Below, piece after piece: positions 17,328-25,952 of a stretch of DNA of 64,000 nt; the first letter of the stretch is position 1, and the number at the start of each line of letters is the position of its first letter. The position numbers were made by a program, and so were the translations under genes. The DNA comes from Rhizobiales bacterium Ga0077537. GTDB taxonomy: Bacteria > Pseudomonadota > Alphaproteobacteria > Rhizobiales > Hyphomicrobiaceae. The stretch is from the NCBI GenBank assembly GCA_001464955.1, contig LNEM01000030.1, positions 930,001 to 994,000 of the forward strand, given 5' to 3'. The notes under the pieces are model-generated. The model was not told where the DNA came from. It worked only from the letters and a program-made list of their open reading frames with translations, and did not search any database.

Positions 17328-20300
17328 TCAGGCTATCGACTTTGGCGCCGTTGGCGGCTCAACCGGGACCTCGACGGTGTCCGACCACGGCAACGCGCCT
17401 TCCCGCATCCGCTGGAACACGACGTAGAGCATGGGGATGATGAAAATTCCGATGACCGACGCCGCGATCATTCCCGCGAGTACAGGCAGGCCGACCGCAT
17501 ACATGCTGTCGGCTCCGGGCCCGGTGGCCCGCACGAGAGGCAGAAGCCCGACGATGAACGCGATGCTGGTCATCATGACGGGTCGGAATCTGAGCCGCGC
17601 GCCCGTGGCCGCGGACTCGAGGATCGACTGCCCCTCGCGCCGCTTCTCGAGCGCGAATTCGGTGATCAGGATCGCGTTCTTGGCAGCGAGCGCAATCAGC
17701 ACGACGATGCCGATCTGCGCATAGAGGACGAAACTCTCGCGCATCAGCAGCAGCCCGATGAGCGCGCCGAGGACGGCCACCGAGACCGAGAGCAGCACCG
17801 GGATTGGCACGTTCCAGCTCTCGTAGAGGGCGACGAGGAAGAGGAAGGCGAACAGGAACGCAAAGCCGATGACGATCGGCGTCTGCCCGGCCGACGCCTT
17901 CTGCTCGAGCGCCTGGCCCGTCCATTCGTAGCTGAACCCGGTCGGCAGCCCTTTCGCCGAAAGCGCCTCCATGACGGCGACCGCTTCGCCTTCTCCGCGC
18001 CCGGCGGCCGGACTGCCGGTAATGCTGACGGCACGGTAGTTGTTGTAGCGGACGATGGTGCGCGGTCCGACCTCCAACTCCGCCCGTGCAACGGCCGAGA
18101 GCGGCACCATCTGTCCCTCGCTGTTGCGCATCTGGATGGCGTAGATCGACTGCACCGTATTCCGGAACTCGCTAGCCGCCTGCATGCGGACGGTCCATGT
18201 CCGTCCCTGCAGACTGAAATCATTGATGTAATAGCCGCCGAGCGTCGCTTGCAGTGCCGAAAAGACGTTGCTCAGGCTGAGCTTCAGGGACTGTACCTTG
18301 TCCCTGTCGATCGTAAGGCGGATCTGGGGCGTCGCGGCCTCGTAGTTCGAGAAGACGTTCGCCACCTCGGGCCGCTGGTTCGCGGCCACGATCATCCCGC
18401 GCATGACGGCTGCGATGGCTGCCGGCTCTTGGCCCTCGATGGCCTCGAGCATGTATTCGAACCCACCGACCTGTCCGAGGCCGGAGATCGAAGGTGGATT
18501 GACGGTCAGGAAAAAGCCATCGGGGACGGCCGCGAGCGCGCGTGTGATCCGCCTTGCAACCGCCGTGGAGTGCTCCGCCGCCCCCGGCCGCTCGGCGTAG
18601 TCCTTGAGCCGGACGAAGAACACGCCGGCGTTGGGCGCCGCGCCGCCGCCGAGGAAGTCGATACCCACCACGGCCACCACGGAGGCGACCGCCCGGTCGG
18701 CCCGGATGATGGCTTCTGCCGCACGTGCAGCGTCGGTCGATCGGTTGATCGATGCCGCCGGGGGCAGATTGAAGATCGCCATGAGGTAGCCCTTGTCCTC
18801 GCTGGGCAGGAACCCCGAGGGCAGGTTGCTCATGGCACCCCAGATTCCGAACGCCATGCCGGCCACGGCGACGATGCTGAAGATCGCGACCCTGAGCAGC
18901 CGGGTCACGAGGCGGGTATAGCCCTGGCCGACCCGGTCGATGGCGGCGGTAATGCGCGCCATGATGCCGGTCGGATGACCTGGCTTCAGGAGCATGGCGC
19001 AGAGCGCCGGCGAGAGCGTCAGGGCGTTGATCGCCGAGATCACCATCGCAGCCGAGATGGTGACGGCGAACTCCCGGAACAGCACGCCGCTGCTGCCCGG
19101 CAGGAATGCGACCGGCACGAACACCGAGAGCAGCACGAGCGTGATGGCGATCACGGGCCCCGCGATTTCGCCCATGGCCTTGCTGGTGGCTTCGGCCGGC
19201 GTCAGGTGTGGCTCCTGCTCCATCACGCGCTCGACGTTCTCGACCACCACGATGGCGTCGTCGACGACGATGCCGATGGCGAGCACGAGCGCGAGCAGCG
19301 AGATGCTGTTGGCCGAATATCCGAGCGCCAGCAGCACGGCGAACGTTCCGATCACAGCGACCGGCACGGCGAGCAGCGGAATGATGGTCGGTCGGATACG
19401 GCCGAGAAATAGGAATACCACGACGGCGACGAGAACGAACGCCTCGATCAGCGTGTGCACGACCTTGGAGATCATCGCCGAGACGAAGTCGGCGGTATTG
19501 TAGATGAACGTGTACTCCACGCCGGCTGGAAACCTCGGCCGCAACTCGTCGAGCCGCTTGCTCACGGCCTTGGCGACGGCAACGGCATTCGCGCCCGGCG
19601 ACAGATAGATCCCCATCGCAGCCGTCGGCTGCCCGTTGAACGTCGTCGTCGTGTCGAAGCTCGCCGCCTCGAGCTCGATCTTCGCGATATCCGAGAGCCG
19701 GATGTTCGAGCCGTCGGATTCGCTGCGCACGATGATGGCGCCGAACTCCTCGACGGAGCTGAGCCGGCCCTTCGTCGTCACCGTCAGCTGCAATCGCTGG
19801 TCCGCGCTGATCGGCGCCGCGCCGATCCGCCCCGCGGCCGCCTGCTGGTTCTGCGCCCGGACCGCATTGATGACGTCGTCCGTCGATAATCCGAGGTTGG
19901 CGAGCCGCTGCGGATCGAACCAGATCCGCATCGAATAGTCGCGCGCGCCGAACAGCGAGGCATCGCCGACGCCGTTGATCCGCTTCAGCTCGTCGATGAC
20001 GTTGATCGTCACGAAATTGCTGAGAAACAGCTGGTCGTGCGCCGGGTTCGACGAGTGGAAGGTGAACACCTGCAGGATATCAGTCGAAACCTTCGCGATG
20101 TTGAGGCCCGCCGTGCGGACTTCCTGCGGCAGCTTGGCCGCCGCGAGATTCGCCCGGTTCTGGACGTTGACCGTCGCGATATCGGGATTGGTCGTCAGGT
20201 CGAAGGTTATGTTGAGCGTGTAGCTGCCGTCGCTCGCCGACGTCGAGCGCATGTATCGCATGCCGCTGACGCCGTTGATGGCGTTCTCGAGCAGCTGCCC

Positions 20301-20486
20301 GACGCTCTCCTCGACGGTGCGCGCATCGGCGCCCGGATAGTTCGCCTGCACGCGGACCGTGGGCGGCGCGATGTTCGGGTATTGCGAGACGGGCAAGGCC
20401 GTCATGGCGATCAGGCCGGCGATCGTGATCACGATCGAGATCACCATCGCGAGGCGGGGCCGCCGGATGAACAGGTCGAAGATCAT
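17328..20486 (-). CDS. RND multidrug efflux permease (HAE1/AcrB family)
   Basis: The 1052 residues are full family length. Twelve transmembrane helices flank two large periplasmic loops. The N-terminus ([13 protein letters not shown]...G) is typical. The proton-relay Asp pair is present in TM4 ([14 protein letters not shown]), as is the Lys in TM10 ([12 protein letters not shown]). The protein exports drugs, detergents or dyes from the periplasm as a trimer. It sits 12 bases downstream of its adaptor gene, so the two form an operon. No outer-membrane channel or local regulator gene is linked, so an unlinked TolC-like channel is likely used. Confidence 0.95.
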   Translation of the reverse strand: MIFDLFIRRPRLAMVISIVITIAGLIAMTALPVSQYPNIAPPTVRVQANYPGADARTVEESVGQLLENAINGVSGMRYMRSTSASDGSYTLNITFDLTTNPDIATVNVQNRANLAAAKLPQEVRTAGLNIAKVSTDILQVFTFHSSNPAHDQLFLSNFVTINVIDELKRINGVGDASLFGARDYSMRIWFDPQRLANLGLSTDDVINAVRAQNQQAAAGRIGAAPISADQRLQLTVTTKGRLSSVEEFGAIIVRSESDGSNIRLSDIAKIELEAASFDTTTTFNGQPTAAMGIYLSPGANAVAVAKAVSKRLDELRPRFPAGVEYTFIYNTADFVSAMISKVVHTLIEAFVLVAVVVFLFLGRIRPTIIPLLAVPVAVIGTFAVLLALGYSANSISLLALVLAIGIVVDDAIVVVENVERVMEQEPHLTPAEATSKAMGEIAGPVIAITLVLLSVFVPVAFLPGSSGVLFREFAVTISAAMVISAINALTLSPALCAMLLKPGHPTGIMARITAAIDRVGQGYTRLVTRLLRVAIFSIVAVAGMAFGIWGAMSNLPSGFLPSEDKGYLMAIFNLPPAASINRSTDAARAAEAIIRADRAVASVVAVVGIDFLGGGAAPNAGVFFVRLKDYAERPGAAEHSTAVARRITRALAAVPDGFFLTVNPPSISGLGQVGGFEYMLEAIEGQEPAAIAAVMRGMIVAANQRPEVANVFSNYEAATPQIRLTIDRDKVQSLKLSLSNVFSALQATLGGYYINDFSLQGRTWTVRMQAASEFRNTVQSIYAIQMRNSEGQMVPLSAVARAELEVGPRTIVRYNNYRAVSITGSPAAGRGEGEAVAVMEALSAKGLPTGFSYEWTGQALEQKASAGQTPIVIGFAFLFAFLFLVALYESWNVPIPVLLSVSVAVLGALIGLLLMRESFVLYAQIGIVVLIALAAKNAILITEFALEKRREGQSILESAATGARLRFRPVMMTSIAFIVGLLPLVRATGPGADSMYAVGLPVLAGMIAASVIGIFIIPMLYVVFQRMREGALPWSDTVEVPVEPPTAPKSIA

Positions 20487-20498
20487 GTCGCTCTCCGC

Positions 20499-21689
20499 CT
20501 ATTTCTTCTGTGCCGGTGCGGCGGCCGGTGCCGGGACGCGCGAGGTGGGCGCGGCCTGCTCGGTTTGCGGCGACACGACGCTTCCGGGCCGCGCATTGCG
20601 GTGGCCGTTGACGACGACCGTGTCTCCAGCCGTGAGGCCGCTCTCGACGACGATGGCCGGACCGACCTGCTGACCGACCGTGATGCGCCGCTGCTCGACC
20701 TTGTTGCCGGCCGCGACCACCAGCGTGAACGCGCCCTGCTGATCGAGCATCAGCGCCGACTGCGGCATCATCAGCTTCGGCTCCGACTTCTTCCGCACGA
20801 CCATGACGTCGACGAGCTGCTGATCGACGAGCAGTCCCTTCGGGTTCGGCATCGAGGCGCGCACGATCACCGAGTCCGTCGACGTCGTCGCCTGCACGTC
20901 GACGAACTTGATCGCGCCGCGCTCTTCGTAGAGCGATCCGTCCGCGAGCTTGAGCTGCACGAAATAGTCGTCACGGTTGGCTGCCGAGCGCCGCACTTCG
21001 ATCATCACGCGCTGCGGCACCGGGAACGTCACGTAGACCGGGTCCTGCGAGACGAGCGTCGCGAGCGGATTGCCCGACGGCCCGACGAGATCGCCGATCG
21101 CATACGTCGCGCGTCCGACCCGCCCGTCGAACGGCGCGAGCAGGCGCGTGTAGCCGAGATTGACCTCGGCCGTCTGCAGCTCGGCCTCCCTCACCCGCTT
21201 CTGCGCCTCGGCCTGCGCCAGCCCCGCGCGCGCCTGATCGAGCTGCGCCTTCGAGGCGGCCGCCGAATTGCGCTCGGCGAGTTCCTGCTGACGCTCGAAC
21301 GTGATTTTCGCGAGCTGCAGCGCGGCGTCGGCGTTGGCGAGGTTGCCTTGCGCCTGGTTGACGGCGAGTTCGAACGGCAGCTTGTCGATCTCGAACAGCA
21401 TGTCGCCCTTCTTGACGACCGCGCCTTCCTCGAAGCCGCGCTTGACGAGGAAGCCCTGCACGCGCGCCCGAAGTGGCACCTTCTCGATGGCTTCGATCCG
21501 CCCGGCGTAGCTCGACTCCTCGGAAATGTCCCGCGACTGCACGGCGGCTACGATGACCGTCGGGATCGGTTGCGCTGGCGGCGCGCTCTCGCTCCCGCAT
21601 CCCGCGCCGAGCATCGCGGCGGCCAGAACCGCGAGGCCGATGGTCCGTGACCGGATACGCTTCCGGGCGGTCGATGGGGTCGACGTCAT
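20499..21689 (-). CDS. RND efflux periplasmic adaptor lipoprotein (MexA/AcrA family)
   Basis: The 396-residue protein has a lipoprotein signal with lipobox LGAGC (C31). The adaptor domains follow in order: barrel-sandwich start (LRARVQGFL..R.F.EG..V..GD.LFEID), a long alpha hairpin rich in Ala, Gln and Glu, the return strand (LGYTRLLAPFDGRVGR), then beta-barrel and membrane-proximal domains. The tail is Ala/Pro/Gln-rich. It links the inner-membrane pump to an outer-membrane channel. It is first in the operon with the permease, and 235 bases separate it from the divergent metallopeptidase gene. Confidence 0.93.
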   Translation of the reverse strand: MTSTPSTARKRIRSRTIGLAVLAAAMLGAGCGSESAPPAQPIPTVIVAAVQSRDISEESSYAGRIEAIEKVPLRARVQGFLVKRGFEEGAVVKKGDMLFEIDKLPFELAVNQAQGNLANADAALQLAKITFERQQELAERNSAAASKAQLDQARAGLAQAEAQKRVREAELQTAEVNLGYTRLLAPFDGRVGRATYAIGDLVGPSGNPLATLVSQDPVYVTFPVPQRVMIEVRRSAANRDDYFVQLKLADGSLYEERGAIKFVDVQATTSTDSVIVRASMPNPKGLLVDQQLVDVMVVRKKSEPKLMMPQSALMLDQQGAFTLVVAAGNKVEQRRITVGQQVGPAIVVESGLTAGDTVVVNGHRNARPGSVVSPQTEQAAPTSRVPAPAAAPAQKK

Positions 21690-21924
21690 GGGCGGGGCTC
21701 GCGGTTCTTTCGGGAGAGGCGACGCCCGAAACTACCGTCGGCGTCTCATATCAACAAGGCCAAAGCACTGATCGGTAAATAGAGTTCCATTGCAGCGAGG
21801 ACATTTGAAACATGACGGATATGTGTCGCATGCGAACCGTCGCAACCTTGTCCGCAAGGCCGCGTTAGGACATTGGCGGCGAGTCATGTCTGCTTGACGC
21901 GCGAGAGCCAGGCGGGGGCGTAAC

Positions 21925-22971
21925 GTGAAGCGATTCCAGTGTTCGGGTTGCGGCCAGGAAGTCCATTTCGACAATTCGCGCTGCCTGCAGTGCGGCGCCG
22001 ACCTCGGCGTTCATCCGATCGAGTGGCGCATGATCGCCCTCGCACCCGATGCGTCCGGCGTGATGGGCGTCGATGCTGGCGCCGGCCGCTGGTCGCTCTG
22101 CCAGAACGCGACCCACGACACCTGTAACTGGCTCGTGGCCCCCGGTGAAGGCCCCCTCTGCCTGAGCTGCCGCCACAATCGCACCATCCCGGATCTCGGC
22201 ATCCCGGCCAACCTCGCGCTCTGGAAAGCGATCGAACTCGCCAAGCGGCAACTGTTCTACGCCCTGATCCGATGGGGCCTCCCCCTCGACGGCCTGCTCG
22301 AAGGCGGGCTGACGTTCGAGTTCGCGGCCGACACGGTGGGCCCGGACGGCACCGTCGTGCGCATGATGACCGGCCACCGCGACGGCACCATCTCGATCAA
22401 CATCGAGGAGGCCGACGACGCGGTCCGCGAGCGCATCCGCACCGAGATGGGCGAGCCCTACCGCACGCTTCTCGGCCATTTCCGCCACGAGGTCGGCCAC
22501 TACTACTGGGACCGTCTGGTGCGCGACGGCGGTCGGCTGGAGGATTTCCGCGCCATCTTCGGCGACGAAACCGCCGACTACGGCGCGGCCTTGCAGCGCC
22601 ATTATCAGAACGGAGCGCCCGAGAACTGGTCGGGCCAGTTCATCAGCGCCTACGCGGCGGCCCACCCATGGGAGGATTTCGCCGAAACCTGGAGCCATTA
22701 TCTCCACATCGTCGATAGCCTCGAAACCGCCTACGCCTACGGCATGTCGGTGACGGCGCCGCTCGGCGTCGACGGTCCCCCGTCCGTGGAGCTGGATTTC
22801 CAGCCCTACGAGGCGACGGAACTCTCCCGCATCATCGAAGCCTGGGTGCCATTCACGATCGCCCTGAACAGCATCAATCGCAGTATGGGCCAGCGCGATT
22901 TCTACCCCTTCGTGATGTCGGGTCCGGTGATGGAGAAACTCGAATTCGTCCATCGCCTGATCAAGGGCTGA
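21925..22971 (+). CDS. zinc-ribbon metallopeptidase family protein
   Basis: The 348-residue protein has an N-terminal zinc ribbon with C6/C9 and C20/C23, and a second Cys set (C59, C67, C79, C82). A peptidase-like domain follows with HEVGH (H188, E189, H192) and a downstream HPWEDFAETWSHYLHI segment supplying the third metal ligand. This matches the putative zinc-binding metallopeptidase family found in proteobacteria and actinobacteria. Substrates are unknown. The protein is cytosolic by sequence. It is divergent from the RND operon and followed by a hairpin that could end transcription. Confidence 0.85.
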   Translation: MKRFQCSGCGQEVHFDNSRCLQCGADLGVHPIEWRMIALAPDASGVMGVDAGAGRWSLCQNATHDTCNWLVAPGEGPLCLSCRHNRTIPDLGIPANLALWKAIELAKRQLFYALIRWGLPLDGLLEGGLTFEFAADTVGPDGTVVRMMTGHRDGTISINIEEADDAVRERIRTEMGEPYRTLLGHFRHEVGHYYWDRLVRDGGRLEDFRAIFGDETADYGAALQRHYQNGAPENWSGQFISAYAAAHPWEDFAETWSHYLHIVDSLETAYAYGMSVTAPLGVDGPPSVELDFQPYEATELSRIIEAWVPFTIALNSINRSMGQRDFYPFVMSGPVMEKLEFVHRLIKG

Positions 22972-23305
22972 TCCGCCGGCCGGAACGAGCGCCCCAGCGA
23001 ACCCAGCGCGGCGAGCGGCGGGCTCGCCGCACCTGATATTTGTCCCGCCTTACGCACGGAATAGTATCGATTTTCTGCTCATGTCCGGTCGATCGACTGA
23101 CAGTGCCGGGCCATGCGAGCGATCCCGAAAACATGGTTGACGGGCACAGCCAGCAGAAGGACTGTACGCTGACAGAATGACGTGTCGCGCTTCGTCTCGA
23201 TGCCACATGGCACAGGATGCTTACGATGGCCAATGAAGCGTGTGCGAATATGGGAGACGCACGCATGCCAGCGTATCTGGGACAAGCGGGAGGCAGAGAT
23301 TCGAA
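22972..23305. other. gene-free stretch
   Basis: These 334 bases between the metallopeptidase stop and the degraded calcium-binding copy hold one clear hairpin (23008-23030) and no open frame with a credible start. Composition drifts from GC-rich to mixed, consistent with a decayed or junction region. Confidence 0.5.
23008..23030 (+). terminator. hairpin downstream of the metallopeptidase gene
   Basis: GCGGCGAGC-GGCGG-GCTCGCCGC is a perfect 9-bp stem with a 5-base loop, 37 bases after the stop codon, followed by a modest T-rich stretch (ATATTTG). It is a plausible factor-independent terminator, although the T-tract is short. Confidence 0.45.
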
Positions 23306-23339
23306 CGAGGGCGAGCTGAAAATGCTTGCGAAGCTGGGC

Positions 23340-23417
23340 CGGATGCCCGGCCGGTTGCTGGTGGGCAACCGAAGGCCAAACGGTAGGTATGGGCATCCAA
23401 AGGCGCACAAAACCGCC
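23340..23417 (+). repeat. interspersed repeat, long form (copy B), inserted in frame
   Basis: Comparison with the undamaged paralogue at 25178-25220 shows a clean 78-base insertion (26 codons) between the codons for LG and IQSIS. Inside it are the head CCGGTTGCTGGTGGGCAACC, in which GGTTGC pairs perfectly with GCAACC, and two tail units (CAACCGAAGGCC..., CATCCAAAGGCGCAC...). No obvious target-site duplication flanks it. Confidence 0.8.
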
Positions 23418-23504
23418 ATTCAGTCCATCTCGATCAATCGCACCGACGTCACGGGCACCAACCAGGGCCGCGACCGCGGCTTCGCGGCGACGTTCACGCG
23501 TGCG

Positions 23505-23546
23505 CTTTCTCATAGCGCCTTCAGTTGCCCGCCAGCAACCGGCGCG
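23505..23546 (-). repeat. interspersed repeat, short form (copy D), reverse orientation
   Basis: Read on the minus strand, this 42-base insertion is the head CGCGCCGGTTGCTGGCGGG plus a single tail unit (CAACTGAAGGCGCTATGAGA). It replaces one codon of the paralogous reading frame and preserves frame (net gain 39 bases). Head and unit match the first half of copy C at 38231. Confidence 0.75.
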
Positions 23547-23819
23547 GGCAGCACGGGCGCCGCCGAGACCATCTATTTCCAGACCGACCGCGCGGATACC
23601 GTCGATCCGACGCCGGGGTTCACGCCCGCCGAAGGCGTCGACAAGCTGCCGCAACTGCCGCGCTCGGGAAACCTCTTTTCCATCGCCTACACGCTGACCA
23701 ACGACGCCGCGTTCCGCGCCGAATGGATGCCAGAGGCGGCGGCATTCAGGGTTTGCAGAGGTGTGGTGGAGCATCTGGTTCGTCGCATTTTGCGCAATCA
23801 AAGTAGATAGGTATCAAGT

Positions 23820-24248
23820 ATGGGCACTTATCCAGAATTATCAGCGTTTTTTGAGGCCCACAGGTTTCGTTTCTTTTTGGGTATATCTTTGAGCGTGTTG
23901 CTGTCTTTTGTCTGCTTGATGTGTGTTTTCGTCGTCCAGGTCGAATCGCATGTCGCTATGTTTCTTTTGTTGGCCTCTGTTGCTCTGGCTGCTGCTTTGA
24001 ACTATTGCATATTCCGTACTGCTCGTGATTTGCGCCGTTTTTCATTTCGAGATCGTTTGCTGAGATTGCTGCTCATGAGTGCGCTGTTTTCGGTCGCAAT
24101 ATCTCTTTCAATTCCATTTTTTGGTATGGCTGTGCGCTCTCAAGCATTTATCCAGGTGGCACTTTTGTTTTATGGGGTTTCATCCCCGCTAACGCTTCAT
24201 CTTCCGGCTTTGCTGGCGGTTGATAGAACGCGCATGGACCAGTTGTAA
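23820..24248 (+). CDS. AT-rich four-helix membrane protein, hypothetical
   Basis: The 142-residue protein has four predicted transmembrane helices (about residues 17-43, 45-65, 82-103, 108-135) and short basic loops such as RTARDLRRFSFRDRLLR. Its DNA is strikingly T-rich and low in GC compared with the rest of the window, so transfer is likely. I recognise no family. Small four-helix membrane proteins next to a gene for a hydrophobic secreted protein are sometimes immunity proteins. The following gene starts 40 bases later, but no homology proves that role here. Confidence 0.6.
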   Translation: MGTYPELSAFFEAHRFRFFLGISLSVLLSFVCLMCVFVVQVESHVAMFLLLASVALAAALNYCIFRTARDLRRFSFRDRLLRLLLMSALFSVAISLSIPFFGMAVRSQAFIQVALLFYGVSSPLTLHLPALLAVDRTRMDQL

Positions 24249-24288
24249 TCTCACTAATGCGAGAAATCAGCCGTTGGCGGAGGGCATT

Positions 24289-25728
24289 ATGACTGCAGTT
24301 GACAGCTGGCTGTTTATCTTAACCAAAATCGTGGAAGTGCAGGGTTCATCCTATACGGTCTACGGGAGCTTTAACAATGTTGTTGTCAATTCCGAAAACA
24401 TTCAGAGAATGCTCACCGACCCTGCTTTTCAGGTGGCTGCTGTTAATGGGTTGAATGTCATCGCCAACACTTATGCGGCGGGCGCAGCGCTTCTGACTGA
24501 GCTTGCGATCGCCACGGGTGGTGGATCGTCGCTCACGATATCTGGACTCGCCGCATTCGCACTTAGTAGTGACGTTGCCACATCAGTCTTCAATGTTTAT
24601 AGCGCCTACCAGAGTGGTGACGGCTCCAAGTTCCAATATGAGTTAAATAAGCTGATTTTCGCAGGAGGATTGGCTTTTTCATTCCTGGCCGCCGGGGCTG
24701 GGGCGCCAGCCGCTGCAGTTGCTTGGACTCTGGGGCAGCAAGCCTTTGATTGGATCGAGTCGGGAAATCCCCCCTTCCCCCTGAGTTCGCTGTTCGGTGT
24801 GCTTCAATCTGCATTGGAAGCAACGAAAGCATCTATTTCCCCATTGTTGAAAGACCCCCTCATCCTCGATCTCGACGGCGATGGTATCGAGCTGATCTCG
24901 CTGGCCAACTCCAACGCGCATCTGGACTACGGCGGCGATGGGTTTGCCGAGCGCACGGGCTGGGTGAAGGGCGACGACGGCATCCTGGTCTTTGACCGCA
25001 ATGCCAACGGTGCCGTCGACGGCATCGGCGAGATGTTCGGCTCGGCCACCCAGGACGGTTTCGAGGTGCTCGAGACGCTCGACACCAACAATGACGGCAA
25101 GATCGACGCCGCCGACGCCGAGTTCGCAAGCCTTCGCGTCTGGCAGGACGCCAACGAGGACGGCATTTCGGACACTGGCGAGCTGAAAACATTGGCGGAG
25201 CTGGGCATTCAGTCCATCTCGGTCAATCGCACCGATGTCACGGGCACCAACCAGGGCCACGACCGCGGCTTCGCGGCGACGTTCATGCGGGCGGACGGCA
25301 GCACGGGCGCCGCCGAGACCATCTATTTCCAGACCGACCGCGCGGATACCGTCGATCCGACGCCGGGGTTCACCCCCGCCGAAGGCGTCGACAAGCTGCC
25401 GCAGCTTCCCGGCTCAGGGAACCTCTATTCCATCGCCTACACGCTGACCAACGACGCCACGTTCCGTGCCGCCTGGACGGCACTCGCGGACAGCGCGGCA
25501 GGAATGAAGAGACACGTTTCGCAGGAGCCATTGGAGCGGGCGGCGGGAATCGAACCCGCGTCAATAGCTTGGAAGGCTATCGCATTACCATTATGCTACG
25601 CCCGCGCTCCGCTCGGTCGTGCGGCCGGACCCGAGGTCACGCGCTGCCCGAAACGTCCCGCGTTCTATCGTGCGCGCGCTCGCGAGGCAACCGGCTTCCG
25701 ACAGGCACCGATGGACCAAGCCGCCTAA
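24289..25728 (+). CDS. chimeric calcium-binding (RTX/EF-hand-like) protein, 3'-truncated at a tRNA
   Basis: This is a 479-codon frame. Residues 1-185 are encoded by AT-rich DNA and contain two long hydrophobic Ala/Gly-rich segments (about 70-110 and 125-155). From residue ~186 the DNA turns sharply GC-rich and encodes a conserved calcium-binding domain: DLDGDGIELI, YGGDGFAERTGWV..DDG.LVFDRN.NG, DTNNDGKIDAADAE, DANEDG. Such domains occur in type I-secreted RTX proteins, which are usually far longer. Similarity to the upstream copy ends near residue 396. Residues ~415-439 are the antisense of tRNA-Gly and the last ~40 are non-family. ATG 24289 has GGAGGG upstream. The real protein was probably longer, so this is likely a truncated gene. 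Confidence 0.6.
   Translation: MTAVDSWLFILTKIVEVQGSSYTVYGSFNNVVVNSENIQRMLTDPAFQVAAVNGLNVIANTYAAGAALLTELAIATGGGSSLTISGLAAFALSSDVATSVFNVYSAYQSGDGSKFQYELNKLIFAGGLAFSFLAAGAGAPAAAVAWTLGQQAFDWIESGNPPFPLSSLFGVLQSALEATKASISPLLKDPLILDLDGDGIELISLANSNAHLDYGGDGFAERTGWVKGDDGILVFDRNANGAVDGIGEMFGSATQDGFEVLETLDTNNDGKIDAADAEFASLRVWQDANEDGISDTGELKTLAELGIQSISVNRTDVTGTNQGHDRGFAATFMRADGSTGAAETIYFQTDRADTVDPTPGFTPAEGVDKLPQLPGSGNLYSIAYTLTNDATFRAAWTALADSAAGMKRHVSQEPLERAAGIEPASIAWKAIALPLCYARAPLGRAAGPEVTRCPKRPAFYRARAREATGFRQAPMDQAA
25532..25605 (-). tRNA. tRNA-Gly (anticodon TCC)
   Basis: The 74 minus-strand bases form a cloverleaf. The acceptor is GCGGGCG/CGCCCGC, the D-arm GCAT/ATGC, the anticodon stem ATAGC/GCTAT with loop CTTCCAA, and the T-arm GCGGG TTCGATT CCCGC. 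CCA is encoded. The anticodon TCC reads GGA and GGG. The 3' end of the tRNA faces the accessory patch, as expected for an integration site. Confidence 0.97.
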
Positions 25729-25865
25729 CGCCGCACGCTCCCGCGATCACTCTCCGGTGCAGGCTGGAACAGCGTGCGGGGCGAGGTGTAGCGGTAGATG
25801 ATCAGCACCGCCACGGCCGCGGCCAGTGCCAGCCGCACGAGGAGCCGCCTCTGCCGCCGGCTCAT
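25725..25865 (-). CDS. small single-helix membrane protein (46 aa)
   Basis: This is a 46-residue frame. A basic start (MSRRQRRLLVR) is followed by one hydrophobic helix (LALAAAVAVLIIY) and a polar tail. GGAGGG lies seven bases before the ATG, which is the main support. No family is recognised. It is divergent from the deacetylase gene. Confidence 0.45.
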   Translation of the reverse strand: MSRRQRRLLVRLALAAAVAVLIIYRYTSPRTLFQPAPESDRGSVRR

Positions 25866-25952
25866 GCGGGCGCCCTCCGCAGGGCTATCGGCAGGCCGAT
25901 CGTTCGCATAGCGTAGAGCCTTCCGCCCCCCGAAGCCCCGGAGGCCCAAGCC

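Larger units (their letters stand above)
23306..23726 (+). pseudogene. degraded copy of the calcium-binding domain of the gene at 24289
   Basis: The translated stretch GELK.LA.LG, then IQSIS.NRTDVTGTNQG.DRGFAATF, then GSTGAAETIYFQTDRAD...AYTLTNDA.FRA.W, is nearly identical to 25178-25476 of the downstream gene. Compared with that copy it lacks all upstream domains. It carries two in-frame insertions, 78 bases at 23340-23417 and 42 bases at 23505-23546 (the latter replacing one Asp codon). Both insertions are copies of the interspersed repeat. Similarity ends at the FRA.W residues in both copies. The surrounding frame (23217-23810) stays open but has no plausible complete protein. Confidence 0.75.

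Noticed and set aside
16416-19412. Very long plus-strand open frame of 998 codons
   Set aside because: It is the antisense shadow of the RND permease and neighbouring genes. The product is Arg/Asp/His-rich without any domain. High GC keeps such frames open.
23217-23810. Intact 197-residue gene
   Set aside because: Most of it is a 5'-truncated copy of the domain at 25178-25476 with two repeat insertions. The start region is unrelated sequence, so it is better called a pseudogene.
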